DNA of 64,000 bases from Streptosporangium lutulentum (GCF_030811455.1 NZ_JAUSQU010000001.1:9362001-9426000), one strand, 5' to 3'; positions 16,336-25,131 are shown, numbered from the stretch's first letter. A program made the numbers and translations. Notes: a model not told the origin generated them from the letters alone.

Positions 16336-17835
16336 TCAAGCCTCCTTAATGGTGCTAGCGTCATCGGATGCTTTGATGACCTCTGCGCCCTTTTTCAGTT
16401 GACTGTTCCAGGTGCCGAGCTGTGCACGGGCTTTTCCGAGGTACTCTACGAGAGTTTCATGAGTTGATTCATATGCGGACGTGAACCCCATCATGCCCAT
16501 CACGCCGAACCCGGGGTTGCCCATTTTGATCCCCTTGGCGCTGGCATGGGCATTGGCCGCGGCCCCTTCTTCGGCAATGACATTGATATCCCTCCCAAGT
16601 TTTGTCATCTCGACAGGATCTGCTTTACGCCAATCCCCGCCCACACCCTCGCTTGAAAGATTTTGCTCTCGCGCTCTGGCGGCTTCAACTTTGGCGGCTT
16701 TCTCTCGGGCGGCTTTCTCCTTGGCGGCTTTCTCTTTGGTAATCTTGTCCAGTTCTTCCTGGGATGGCGAACCGATGCCGCCGGACGGGTCCGGAATTCC
16801 TCCGCCTCCGGAGGGAGATCCTGGAAGGGACGGCATCCCCGGCCCTTCCTCTCCGACGCCCACGGGATCGGAGGGGCCGCCGCCCTGGGGCGGGACCGGG
16901 ACATCGGGCGCGTCGGGGTTGGGGACGTCGGGGATGTCGGGGACGTCGGGGACGTCCGGGTTGGGGACGTCGGGGTTGGGCACGTCGGGGTCGGGGACGT
17001 CCGGGACGTCGGGGTTGGGCACGTCGGGGTTGGGGACGTCGGGCGCGTCGGGGTTGGGCACGTCGGGGTCGGGGACGTCGGGGACGTCGGGGTTGGGGAC
17101 GTCGGGCACGTCGGGGTTGGGCACGTCGGGGTCGGGCACGTCCGGGTCGGGCACGTCCGGGGCAGGTGTTTCCGGGTCGGCAGGGTCCTCGGGTTGTTCC
17201 GGCTGGCCTTCGGGATCGGAGGGATTCTCGTTCTCGGCCGGGTCTTCCGGGTTTTCGGTTTCGGTGTCCTCTGGATCGGATGTGTCGGGTTGAGCGTCCG
17301 GTGGATTCGGATCTTCGGTCACATCGCCATCCGGGTCATCCGGATAGATCTCGTCCAGAGCGTCAGAGTCGGCGGACGGCTGGGAGCCTTCGATCTCACC
17401 CGGCTCTGAGTCGTCCGGTTTGGTGTCATCCGGCTCTGAGTCGCCGGTTGACACCGAGTTGAGCTCGGTTGTGGCGGTCTCGTCCGTAGGCGGGAGAGAC
17501 AAGACAGAGTCTCCCCGGAGCGTTTCGGCTCCGGAAGGATCGACCGTCCGGAGTTGGGAGACGTAACTCTCGGGCTGCCGGTCAGGGTCTGAGGCGACGA
17601 GATCCGGCCGCCCGGTCGTCGCCCCGAAGGCGGAGGTCTCGTAAGCGTCGACGTGAGGCGACTCGGGTGCTCCCGCGGGAATGAGGAGTTCAGAAGTGCC
17701 GCTCTCAGGCTGATGAGTCTCCCGAGGGTCCACACCGGGACCGCTGGACGGGGGCGCACCCCAGTTGAGCAGGCTGTCTATGTCCCGCCGGCTGTCGATG
17801 CCCTGATGCTCACTCAATGCGGCCCTCATCCCCAC
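16336..17835 (-). CDS. EspC-like protein with long PDVP repeat region
   Basis: A 499-aa acidic protein. About residues 1-225 are disordered, rich in Asp, Glu, Ser, Thr and Pro. Residues about 225-310 are a repeat of P-D-V-P-N/D blocks, followed by a Gly/Pro stretch, a charged Lys/Ala/Glu helix (KEKAAREKAAKVEAARA, about 375-395) and a C-terminal EspC-like domain (about 405-499) with GNPGFGVMGMMG. The F-G-V-M-G motif links it to the products of 10824 and 23209. A secreted, wall-spanning or surface protein is plausible. GTG 17835 or ATG 17829 are possible starts. It heads an operon with 15574. Confidence 0.7.
   Translation of the reverse strand: MGMRAALSEHQGIDSRRDIDSLLNWGAPPSSGPGVDPRETHQPESGTSELLIPAGAPESPHVDAYETSAFGATTGRPDLVASDPDRQPESYVSQLRTVDPSGAETLRGDSVLSLPPTDETATTELNSVSTGDSEPDDTKPDDSEPGEIEGSQPSADSDALDEIYPDDPDGDVTEDPNPPDAQPDTSDPEDTETENPEDPAENENPSDPEGQPEQPEDPADPETPAPDVPDPDVPDPDVPNPDVPDVPNPDVPDVPDPDVPNPDAPDVPNPDVPNPDVPDVPDPDVPNPDVPNPDVPDVPDIPDVPNPDAPDVPVPPQGGGPSDPVGVGEEGPGMPSLPGSPSGGGGIPDPSGGIGSPSQEELDKITKEKAAKEKAAREKAAKVEAARAREQNLSSEGVGGDWRKADPVEMTKLGRDINVIAEEGAAANAHASAKGIKMGNPGFGVMGMMGFTSAYESTHETLVEYLGKARAQLGTWNSQLKKGAEVIKASDDASTIKEA
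16905..17165. repeat. Coding tandem repeats (PDVP type)
   Basis: Imperfect repeats built from GACGTCGGGGTTGGG and GACGTCGGGGTCGGG words, 12-18 bp apart, encode the P-D-V-P-[ND] region of the EspC-like protein. The phase is kept in multiples of three. It is likely prone to length variation. Confidence 0.9.
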
Positions 17836-18166
17836 GAATCCCAGTGATCGTCAACGCTAGCCCAGCGGGCACTTGATCGTATAGAACAGGAGCAAACCGG
17901 ATATTTCTGTACAGCAGCCACAGTCGCAACCCCCGTCGACCATCGGCCGTCAAGCCATTCACCTGCACGTTTGGCCAAAGTTAGCAAAACGTTACATTTC
18001 CGTAATTTGCATTCGTGTTATCTACGATGCCCTAGATCGCTAATGTGGTGTCTGATACGCCTGAGGCTTTGGTCCCACTTCGTCCCTACGCGCCATCGTG
18101 ACCGTAGGCCGGGGCGGGAGCGTAGTGCCACGGTGGGCAGGCAGACCTACGTCATGGAGGTAAACA
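17836..18166. promoter_or_regulatory. Divergent regulatory region upstream of the WXG100 pair
   Basis: This 331-bp spacer lies between two divergent ESX transcription units. It contains an AT-rich core at about 17970-18050, the only such patch nearby and the likely promoter site for both sides. The plus-strand end carries ATGGAGGTAAACA directly before ATG 18167, an excellent ribosome binding site. No gene or clear operator repeat was seen. Confidence 0.5.
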
Positions 18167-18526
18167 ATGGCAGAACCAACAAGTGGTGGCGCCGGCGGCG
18201 TTGATTACGACGGTGAAGTAATCGCCCGCGCGGCCGCGCGCGTCCTCGATGCCTCTCAGCAAATCGAAGGCATGCGTCAGAGGGTCGCAATCCATGCGGA
18301 CGAACTGCTCGACAAGGGCCCAGAAGGTGGATGGAAGGGAGGCGCCGCCGGGAAGTACAGGATCGCGATGGAGCGCTGGAGTCAAAAGGCAGCATCCGTC
18401 CGGATGGACCTGGAAAGGATCGCTGACAATATGGACCTCAATGCCAAGAATTATAACAGTATGACTGCGGACGTCGATGCCGGTATGAACAGGGTCGACG
18501 CACTCATCAACAGCGCCATTAAGTAA
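18167..18526 (+). CDS. WXG100-family ESX protein (EsxA/EsxB-like)
   Basis: A 119-aa helical-hairpin protein without signal peptide. The turn GGWKGGAAGKYRIAMERW (W-x-G near residue 62) is the WXG100 hallmark. It is about 20 residues longer than typical EsxA because of a Gly-rich N-terminal tail and a longer C-terminal helix. With the next gene it forms the canonical substrate pair of the system, expected to be secreted as a heterodimer. A strong ribosome binding site (GGAGG) suggests high expression. Confidence 0.88.
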   Translation: MAEPTSGGAGGVDYDGEVIARAAARVLDASQQIEGMRQRVAIHADELLDKGPEGGWKGGAAGKYRIAMERWSQKAASVRMDLERIADNMDLNAKNYNSMTADVDAGMNRVDALINSAIK

Positions 18527-18562
18527 AGCAATCACTTCTAGTCTTAAGGAAGGAAGGCAAGA

Positions 18563-18868
18563 ATGGGTGATAATGTAGGAGTGAACTATGCGCTCATGGA
18601 GCAGCACCAGTTCAATCTTCTCAAGGTCGTCACGGAAATGGACAGGATCACCGACGAGCTTTACACCGATATCACTAATATGATGTCTGGGGTCTGGGCG
18701 GGTGACGCGCAGGCAGAGTTCGAGAGTCACCGAGTGATGTGGGACAAGACCGAGAAGGAGATGGGAGCCCTTCTTCATGCGGCTGCGGAGGCAGTCGGGA
18801 TCGCCAATGCGAACTACCAGCAGGCCGAGAGGGACAACATGCGGATCTGGGCAGATCCCACGAGGTAG
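18563..18868 (+). CDS. WXG100-family ESX protein (EsxA/EsxB-like partner)
   Basis: A 101-aa WXG100 protein with GVWAGDAQAEFESHRVMW (W-A-G near residue 44), the usual family length. It ends with a helix and a short tail. AGGAAGG lies upstream of ATG 18563, 36 bp after the first WXG100 gene. The two probably fold together as an antiparallel four-helix bundle recognised by EccC. Confidence 0.9.
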   Translation: MGDNVGVNYALMEQHQFNLLKVVTEMDRITDELYTDITNMMSGVWAGDAQAEFESHRVMWDKTEKEMGALLHAAAEAVGIANANYQQAERDNMRIWADPTR

Positions 18869-18977
18869 AGCCGACGTGCGATCGCGTCCTTCTCGGTCAT
18901 CGTGAACATGGTGGTCGAGAAGACTTGTCCTCGGTAAATCCGAACGGCATGTAGTTCACTTTCCGCGAGGGGGAGAG

Positions 18978-19436
18978 ATGACCAGCAGAGATGCCATGAG
19001 GGCTGATGAGGCGCTCCCTCTCGATCCGAGGTGGCCAGGGCTGGATGACGATTCAGAGACAACGTTCCTCGTCGATCCGAAGTGGCCGGGGCTGGGGAGC
19101 CAGCCGGCGGACAAGTTTTTCGAAACCAATGTGATGAGGGCGGTCGCGACCGACCTGGAGCTTTATCTGGGTTCGATGACCGGTGGGGCCAACGCGGAGG
19201 GATACACCACCGGATCGATCAACAGCATCCGGGAGAACTGCAACCTCACCGAGGCCCAGTTGGGCCGCTGGGATGCGGCGAGCGCGCTCACCCAGTCTGT
19301 CGGTTCCCCTGGTGGGAAGAAGCAGTTCGAAGAGGCATACGGGGAGTTCATCGCCGCTTACGAGGCGGCGATTCGAGCGATCAGAGAGCATGCCAAAGTG
19401 CTGGATGAAACAGAGCGTGCCAACGAAGGTCGCTAG
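18978..19436 (+). CDS. ESX-like small protein (cassette 1)
   Basis: A 152-aa protein. The N-terminus repeats a PRWPGL/PKWPGL element (about 17-40). The remainder is a helical hairpin with NLTEAQLGRWDAASALTQSVG and FIAAYEAAIRAIREHA, matching the 21059 product (NLTEMQLGTWNTAKALSKTVG, KYEAAISLIK). It is the first gene of a cassette with the PPE-like gene at 19457, as PE/PPE or EsxA/EsxB pairs often are. GAGGGGGAGAG precedes ATG 18978. Probably a T7SS partner protein. Confidence 0.75.
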   Translation: MTSRDAMRADEALPLDPRWPGLDDDSETTFLVDPKWPGLGSQPADKFFETNVMRAVATDLELYLGSMTGGANAEGYTTGSINSIRENCNLTEAQLGRWDAASALTQSVGSPGGKKQFEEAYGEFIAAYEAAIRAIREHAKVLDETERANEGR

Positions 19437-19456
19437 GACACCCGGGGAAGGTCGTT

Positions 19457-20959
19457 GTGGCTAAGGTTAACAAGATGAAGACCCTGGTCATCATGTCCTT
19501 CGAGTCGGTGCCGGAGGCGGCGACAGGGCCCAGCGGAACCGTCGTGTATCCGCTTTCCTCGATAAAAAAGTGGTTGGCCGAGACCTCTCCTGCCGAGGTG
19601 GAGAACGCCGGATTCGCCTACGGGCATGCCGCGAGTTCCATCGAATACGCCTGTGACGCGATAACCAGAAACGCGGCCAAACTGGCCGAGGACAGGGTGT
19701 GGCACGGATTCGCCTCCGTCGAGGTGCAGGAGGCGCTGCGAAAGCTGCACGCCACCGGCACCGAACTGGCCTCCAAGATGGAGATGATGTCCACCACCCT
19801 CAGGCTGTACGGCGGGACCTACCTTCCCCAGGCTCGGGAACAGGTCGCCGGGCTCACCCCGCCGCCTGAGGGAATGAGCAACCAACTGGCCGGGACCGCG
19901 ATGGAGTCGAAGGACACCAGAGCGGGCCGCGAGGCGATGACCGAGCTTAACAAGAAGATCGTCGAGCTCTACGACACGTATATGCCCCGCACCGTCTCGT
20001 ACGACCTGGACATCCCGCAGCCGCCGGAAGGCTCCGCGTCCCCGGCCAAGAAGGTAAATCCGTACGCGGACACCACGCCGCCCTCGAACGGTTCCATCCA
20101 CAGAGGTAGCGCGGTGGCGGGTGACTCGGGCGGTTCCAATGGGTTCGCGAGTTACCCTGGCGCCGATAGGAGTGGCTCGGGAGCCGGTGGTGCGGGCGGT
20201 GGCTCGAACCTGGAGGGTTCCGGTTCGAACGGTTCGGGTTCGAACGGTTCCGGTCCGAACGGTTCGGGTTCGGGCGGTTCGGGTTCGGGCGGTCCGGGAT
20301 CGGGTTCTGATGGCCCGGGTGGTTCAGGCCCTGACGGTCCGGGGCCCGATGGTTCAGGGCCTGACGGTCCGGGGGCCGACGGTCCGGGTTCGGACGGTTC
20401 TGCTGGTTCGGGCTCCGACGGTTCGGACGGCACCGCCGAGGACGGCGTCGGAGACGGGAGCGACCAGGGCCCGGAGTCTCCTCCCACCGATGCGAACGGC
20501 ACCGGCACCGATCAGGACATGGGGGACGACGAGACCGTTGACTCCGTGATCGGTGGAAACAACGACGCGCTTGCGGACGACCCTCGGAGTACCGAGGTGG
20601 AGAACTTCACCCCGCCGCCGGTGACCGGCGCACTCCCGCATCTCCCCACCCCGATCGCCGGCCCGCTGGGCGTTCCCTCGGCGCTGGGCACTCCCTCGGG
20701 CCTTGTCGTTCCCCCGGTCCTGGGCGGTCCGGGATTCGGAGCGGGCACCGCGGGGATGGGCGAGGCCGCCTCCGTGATGGCACGAGGAGCGACGGCGACG
20801 AGCGGCATGCCGATGATGCCGATGATGCCGATGGGTGGGGGTGGCGTCGGCGGCGAGGGTGGTCAGGTATCCGAAACCCCGTACGGGCTCTCGGAGGACC
20901 ACGACGTCTGGAAGTGCGACGACGACGTCACCTCTTCAACCATCACTCAATCCGTATGA
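19457..20959 (+). CDS. PPE-like ESX substrate with Gly/Ser-rich linker (cassette 1)
   Basis: A 500-aa protein. The N-terminal helical domain (about 1-185) has AGFAYGHAASSIEYACDAI and AAKLAEDRVWHGFASVEVQE, the PPE/WXG-type helical pattern with W-x-G. Residues about 200-330 are a Gly/Ser/Asp/Pro linker encoded by short DNA repeats. A Pro/Gly/Met-rich section (about 385-475) and a C-terminal YGLSEDHDVWKCDDDV motif follow. The closing E-D-x-x-V-W motif recurs in the 21468 and 23209 products and is familiar from other actinobacterial ESX-associated proteins. GTG 19457 is preceded by GGGGAAGG. Likely secreted together with the 18978 product. Confidence 0.75.
   Translation: MAKVNKMKTLVIMSFESVPEAATGPSGTVVYPLSSIKKWLAETSPAEVENAGFAYGHAASSIEYACDAITRNAAKLAEDRVWHGFASVEVQEALRKLHATGTELASKMEMMSTTLRLYGGTYLPQAREQVAGLTPPPEGMSNQLAGTAMESKDTRAGREAMTELNKKIVELYDTYMPRTVSYDLDIPQPPEGSASPAKKVNPYADTTPPSNGSIHRGSAVAGDSGGSNGFASYPGADRSGSGAGGAGGGSNLEGSGSNGSGSNGSGPNGSGSGGSGSGGPGSGSDGPGGSGPDGPGPDGSGPDGPGADGPGSDGSAGSGSDGSDGTAEDGVGDGSDQGPESPPTDANGTGTDQDMGDDETVDSVIGGNNDALADDPRSTEVENFTPPPVTGALPHLPTPIAGPLGVPSALGTPSGLVVPPVLGGPGFGAGTAGMGEAASVMARGATATSGMPMMPMMPMGGGGVGGEGGQVSETPYGLSEDHDVWKCDDDVTSSTITQSV
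20215..20440. repeat. Coding Gly/Ser-rich repeats
   Basis: Repeats of 9-12 bp such as GGTTCGGGTTCGAAC and GGTCCGGG encode a GSNGSG/GPDGPG linker in the PPE-like protein. The reading frame is kept throughout. Confidence 0.85.
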
Positions 20960-21058
20960 GCTTTCTGAAGGTACGGCGAGGCTACGAGCTGGAAAAGTCC
21001 GAGTCGTTCGATCCCGAGCATGCGCCGAACGCGGGCGATTCGACTGTGGAGGTGGAGC

Positions 21059-21451
21059 ATGGCGGACGCTGACGTCGGTGGCGCATACGGTGGTTTCTTT
21101 CTTGACTCCGGCTGGCCGGGTCTCGACAGTGCCAAGGACGAGCTTTACGTCGACAAGGAAAAGATCGAAGTAGTCGTCAAAGCCCTCGAAGAGAACCTTG
21201 CCCGCCTCAAAGGAGCCGAGAAGGGGTCTCTCTCGAACCTGACAGAGTTCACCAATCTGACCGAGATGCAGCTGGGAACATGGAATACCGCCAAGGCGCT
21301 CAGTAAAACGGTAGGAAATGCGCATACCGCCTCCACCGGCGTCTACCAAGAGATCATTGAGAAATACGAAGCGGCTATCTCGCTGATCAAGTCCGCAGCC
21401 ATGACTCACGGTATGACAGAAGTAAAGAACATCGAAGATATGCAGTTCTAG
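21059..21451 (+). CDS. ESX-like small protein (cassette 2)
   Basis: A 130-aa protein paralogous to the 18978 product: it has a GWPGLD element near the N-terminus, NLTEMQLGTWNTAKALSKTVG (about 63-83) and EKYEAAISLIKS. It is a helical hairpin without signal peptide. ATG 21059 is preferred over earlier in-frame starts because GGAGGTGGAG lies just upstream. The cassette partner is the PPE-like gene 17 bp downstream. Confidence 0.75.
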   Translation: MADADVGGAYGGFFLDSGWPGLDSAKDELYVDKEKIEVVVKALEENLARLKGAEKGSLSNLTEFTNLTEMQLGTWNTAKALSKTVGNAHTASTGVYQEIIEKYEAAISLIKSAAMTHGMTEVKNIEDMQF

Positions 21452-21467
21452 GGGCCGGGGCACCCGC

Positions 21468-22937
21468 ATGGAGATTTCAAAGAAATATCACCGGATCAAG
21501 GAAGCGGGCGAGGAGAGGCCAAAAGGAGGAGAACTCGCCGCTTACGGAGGAATCGATGAGATCAAAACCCTTCTGCAGGGGACCGGCGGCTTCGGTGGGG
21601 TCGACCCCAAAGCGGTGGAGGCCGCGGGAGTCGCCTATGTGGACGCGGGGGGCCTCCTCGCGGAGAGCTATCTCGCCATCGAAGATCTGGCGGTGGAGCT
21701 TTCAAAACACTGGAAGGGCAAGGACGCGGTAGGGCCCCAGAAGGCACTCCAGCTCCTGCACGCGACGACGCGTGAACTGGCCAACCGGGCCAACCATATC
21801 GGACGGCCCCTGGAATGGTTCGGCAGGGACATCCTCTCCTGGTACAAGGAAAACGCGGTCGGCCATGGGGCGGTCTCCTGGGACGACGACATCAACTTGC
21901 TGGTCCCCGGCGTCGAATGGGACTGGAACACGCATCCTCACACGAAAAAGGCGAGGGAACATCTCGACGCGCTCAACGCGCGAATGGGCGAGTTGTACGA
22001 CCTTCTTCCGGAGGGTGTGGAGAAGGAACTACCGAATATCAAGCCTGATGAGATCATCGCGAATGTTGGGCCCTCGCCCGTTAAGCCGTCTCCTACGAGT
22101 GATCTCCTGAAAGGACTCAAAGGAAACGGATTCGACGGGTTGGCCGGGAACAACGGGGACCTCGGGGGCGCGAACCTCACCGGGGGTGGGCCGCCCGTGA
22201 ACAATCCGGACCTCACCGGCGGCGGGCCACCCGGAAGCGCCGGGCTCCCTGGTTATCCGGGTGGGCCGGCCGGCGCTGGGAATCAGGGCGCGACCCCCGG
22301 CTCACCGATCCCCTCGGGCGTCGATGGCGCCGATTTCCCCGGAGCGGCCACCCCCGGAGCGGACGCCCCCGGACCCAACGGTGCAGGGAGTGACCCCGGC
22401 ATGGGGAAGATGCCCGACAACTCCTCACTCGACGCTCTGAATCGGGCCAACGGACCGAACATGGACGACATGGATTCCACCGATCTGGCCGCTTACCAGC
22501 CCCCCGGTGGTTATCAGCCCCCCGGTAACCTCCAACTCCCCGGTGGTGGCGTTCAGGATTTCGAAAGCACCAGGATGCCGAGCGGCAACGGCGCGGCGAA
22601 CTCTCCCTCCACGAGCATGGGGCCCGGAGCTGTCGGCCCGTACACGGGCACCGGCGGCCCGTACACGGGCACCGGCGGCCCGTACACGAATGCCGGCGGC
22701 TCGTACACGAATGCCGGCGGCGCCGCATCCGCGGCCAACGTCTCCGCCGCTCGGGCGAGCGGCATGCCGGGCGGCATGCCGGGCGGCATGCCGTTTTTGC
22801 CCGGTGGCATGAGCCCCCCGGGGGGCGGAGAGAACGGGGAGGATGTCTCGGCGTCCAACTGGGTGAAGGAAGAGGACGACGTCTGGGGCGGTGGCGAAGG
22901 CTATGTCCAGGTTGACGGTCAAGGGCGTCTCGCGTAG
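21468..22937 (+). CDS. PPE-like ESX substrate (cassette 2)
   Basis: A 489-aa protein. The N-terminal helical domain (about 30-190) resembles the 19457 product: AAGVAYVDAGGLLAESYLAI, ELSKHWKGKDAVGPQKALQLL with W-K-G, and HLDALNARMGELYDLLPEG. A long Gly/Pro/Asn linker follows with four 7-residue GPYTGTG-type repeats (about 390-418) and a GGMPGGMP stretch. The protein ends with WVKEEDDVWGGGEGYV, the shared C-terminal E-D-D-V-W motif. A second diverged copy of the ESX + PPE-like cassette. Confidence 0.75.
   Translation: MEISKKYHRIKEAGEERPKGGELAAYGGIDEIKTLLQGTGGFGGVDPKAVEAAGVAYVDAGGLLAESYLAIEDLAVELSKHWKGKDAVGPQKALQLLHATTRELANRANHIGRPLEWFGRDILSWYKENAVGHGAVSWDDDINLLVPGVEWDWNTHPHTKKAREHLDALNARMGELYDLLPEGVEKELPNIKPDEIIANVGPSPVKPSPTSDLLKGLKGNGFDGLAGNNGDLGGANLTGGGPPVNNPDLTGGGPPGSAGLPGYPGGPAGAGNQGATPGSPIPSGVDGADFPGAATPGADAPGPNGAGSDPGMGKMPDNSSLDALNRANGPNMDDMDSTDLAAYQPPGGYQPPGNLQLPGGGVQDFESTRMPSGNGAANSPSTSMGPGAVGPYTGTGGPYTGTGGPYTNAGGSYTNAGGAASAANVSAARASGMPGGMPGGMPFLPGGMSPPGGGENGEDVSASNWVKEEDDVWGGGEGYVQVDGQGRLA
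22635..22718. repeat. 21-bp coding tandem repeat, 4 copies
   Basis: Units start at 22635, 22656, 22677 and 22698 (GGCCCGTACACGGGCACCGGC in copies 1 and 2, diverged in 3 and 4). They encode GPYTGTG, GPYTGTG, GPYTNAG and GSYTNAG. Confidence 0.9.
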
Positions 22938-23208
22938 GCCTTGCCGCCCGAGGGCCGATGAGATGCGGACGGGCGTCTCGCGAGAGGGCCCTCGTAGGGC
23001 TTCGGCTCGATGTGAAACGCGTGAGCTCGCGGATGGAGTCCCTGGTTCGCGGTACAGAAAGCGACACTCCGTGCGATTGACTATATCGAGTTATATGTCC
23101 CGTTTTAAGTGATCTGTACGGCATGGCTGAGATCCCAGTATCCTCGTGAACGATGTGATCACGAACCTTGGTGATCCAGGGAACGGATGACGGCCGGGAA
23201 GGATTGGG

Positions 23209-24348
23209 ATGAGCTATCCGCACGGGTCTGAGGGCAGGGCGGCATCGACCCCGGATTTCATCGCCGCCGACGGCAAGGTGGAAAACCTGGGGGCACAGGT
23301 CGGAGGATACGCTCCGAGTGTGGGATCTCTCGCGAAAAAGACCGGTGCGATCCAGACAGAGTTTCCCCACTTTGGCGTTGTGGGTTTGAGGGCGAACCTG
23401 GCCCACAATGACGCTCGTGCCGATGCCGTAAGAGCGCTTAACGCGGGCAAGGCCGTGCTGGAGTCATGGAAGGACGCTCTCACCCAGACGGAGAAGAACT
23501 ACCAGGCGGCTGATAAGAATGCCGCGGCAACGGTCGAGAAAAACACCGAATACGCCGATGGCAAGAACAACAAAAAGGACCTGGGCGGTGGTTCGGATCC
23601 GGCTGGGTCGAACGGCGCTGGGTCGCCGGGCATTCCACCGTTCCCCACCTCGAATCTAGAGAATTCCAAGTTCCCGGACCCGAATGTGGACACCTCCAAG
23701 TTCCCGGACCCGAATCTGGACACCTCCAAGTTCCCGGACTCGAATGTGGACGCTCCAAAGTTTCCGGACCCGGATCTGAAGACCCCGGAGTTCCCTGACC
23801 CGGACACGAAAACCCCTCAGATGCCCGACATGCCGAAGCCGGACGACCTGGCGAACGGCCCTGGATCGAACATCCCGGGGTTCGATCGGAACGCGATCGA
23901 GGACAGCCTGTCCAATAAAAACGGGGCCGGCCTCGGAGGCGGAGACCTCGGTCTGCCGGACCCGCGACAGACGGACCTCTCGGCTTACAATCCGCCCAAT
24001 CTCCCTAATGCTCCTAATACGCTTAACCTGCCCAATGTTCCGACGTCGCAGTCGAATATCCCGGATCTGAGGCCGTCCCTGGGCGATCAAACGGGGGCGG
24101 ACATGTCGACCCGCGCCGGAGGCTCCTCGGGCGGATCGCCGGGCCCCGCGGGCCCCGCGCTGACCCGGGCCGCCGGTGTGAACGGCATGAACGGCATGCC
24201 CTTCATGCCGCCGATGATGGGCGGCGGCAGCCCTCCCGGTGGTGAGCAGCAGAACAAAGACGGTTCGAATATCGCCCTGTCCGAGGACGAAAGTGTATGG
24301 GACGGCGATGAGGATATCTCCCCCGCCGTGCTCGGGCGGGAAGCGTGA
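23209..24348 (+). CDS. EspC-like protein with KFPDPN repeats and E-D-x-x-V-W tail
   Basis: A 379-aa protein. The N-terminal EspC-like helical domain (about 10-110) has FPHFGVVGLRANLAH and NYQAADKN. Next come decapeptide repeats of KFPDPN-[VL]-DTS type (about 154-205), a Pro/Asn-rich linker, and a C-terminal NIALSEDESVWDGDEDI, the tail motif also seen in the two PPE-like proteins. It thus combines an EspC-like head with a PPE-type tail. GGAAGGA precedes ATG 23209. It is cotranscribed with the membrane protein at 24391. Confidence 0.72.
   Translation: MSYPHGSEGRAASTPDFIAADGKVENLGAQVGGYAPSVGSLAKKTGAIQTEFPHFGVVGLRANLAHNDARADAVRALNAGKAVLESWKDALTQTEKNYQAADKNAAATVEKNTEYADGKNNKKDLGGGSDPAGSNGAGSPGIPPFPTSNLENSKFPDPNVDTSKFPDPNLDTSKFPDSNVDAPKFPDPDLKTPEFPDPDTKTPQMPDMPKPDDLANGPGSNIPGFDRNAIEDSLSNKNGAGLGGGDLGLPDPRQTDLSAYNPPNLPNAPNTLNLPNVPTSQSNIPDLRPSLGDQTGADMSTRAGGSSGGSPGPAGPALTRAAGVNGMNGMPFMPPMMGGGSPPGGEQQNKDGSNIALSEDESVWDGDEDISPAVLGREA
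23668..23820. repeat. 30-bp coding tandem repeat, about 5 copies
   Basis: Units begin at 23668, 23698, 23728, 23758 and 23788 (AAGTTCCCGGACCCGAAT and variants), encoding KFPDPNVDTS-like decapeptides. Divergence increases toward the 3' end. Confidence 0.9.
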
Positions 24349-24390
24349 CCGTGACCCGAATGCTGATTCGCCGGAAGAAGGGCACCCACC

Positions 24391-25131
24391 GTGGCCTATG
24401 AGAGCGACAGGTGGCTGTTCGAGTCGGCGGTGGTCACGACGGCCGTTGCGGCAGGGGTGCTCAAAAGCAAACAAGCGGGGCTTATAGCCGTAGGGCTCGC
24501 CGTCATGATGTGCAATCCCGGAAGCATACTGAAGGCGGCAAAAGAATGGATGGACGAAGGCCAGGAAATTCTCGAAACCGTGAGAGCCGGGCTGGTGAAG
24601 CTGGTAAAAGAGACCGAGGCGAACGGCTACTGGGGAGGTAACAACCAGGGGGCCTACAGCCTGTACTCCGAGGCCACGAACACACTTGACAAACTGATGG
24701 CCGAGCACGCGGAAAAGCGCCAGGGCTCAGGTGAGGCGCTCGAGCAGAAGGCGCTTCATGGTCACGGACTCACCGTTTTCGCCGTTTCCGTGGAAGCGAC
24801 AATGGCCACGCTGATGAGCCTGAGCCTGGGCAGCCGCCTCCTTTCGATTCCTGCTCAACTGGCCGTGGGTCTTGCGATCGAGGGAATAGTCCGAAAAATC
24901 AACTCGACCGTCACGGCGGTTCTCAGGAAGGCGGGGTTGGCCACCGTCGTGGTCGCGGATATTTTCGCAACGGTGAGCTTCTCCTGCGGATCTCTGGTGA
25001 GCGAGCTGGAAAAAATGAAGAAACAGCCGGACTTCGCCGAAGCCGACATGAGGTACGTCAACGGTAAGGGCCTCACCATGAAGAACTCGGGCGCCACGAC
25101 CGTGAAGGATCCCGGGATTCTGGGAGCATAG
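24391..25131 (+). CDS. Membrane protein with WXG100-like segment
   Basis: A 246-aa protein. A hydrophobic N-terminus (about 12-50, including CNPGS) is followed by a helical hairpin with AAKEWMDEGQEILETVRAG and NGYWGGNNQGAYSLYSEA (W-G-G turn), then two hydrophobic segments (about 125-170 and 185-210) and a polar tail. Same architecture as the products of 11520, 13319 and 15574, here following an EspC-like gene by 42 bp. GTG 24391 is preceded by GGAAGAAGGG. Function unknown. Confidence 0.7.
   Translation: MAYESDRWLFESAVVTTAVAAGVLKSKQAGLIAVGLAVMMCNPGSILKAAKEWMDEGQEILETVRAGLVKLVKETEANGYWGGNNQGAYSLYSEATNTLDKLMAEHAEKRQGSGEALEQKALHGHGLTVFAVSVEATMATLMSLSLGSRLLSIPAQLAVGLAIEGIVRKINSTVTAVLRKAGLATVVVADIFATVSFSCGSLVSELEKMKKQPDFAEADMRYVNGKGLTMKNSGATTVKDPGILGA

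Noticed and set aside
16905..17165. Regularly spaced repeats resembling an array
   Set aside because: They are in-frame coding repeats without unique spacers or cas genes nearby. The same holds for 23668-23820, 28255-28560 and 29090-29360.
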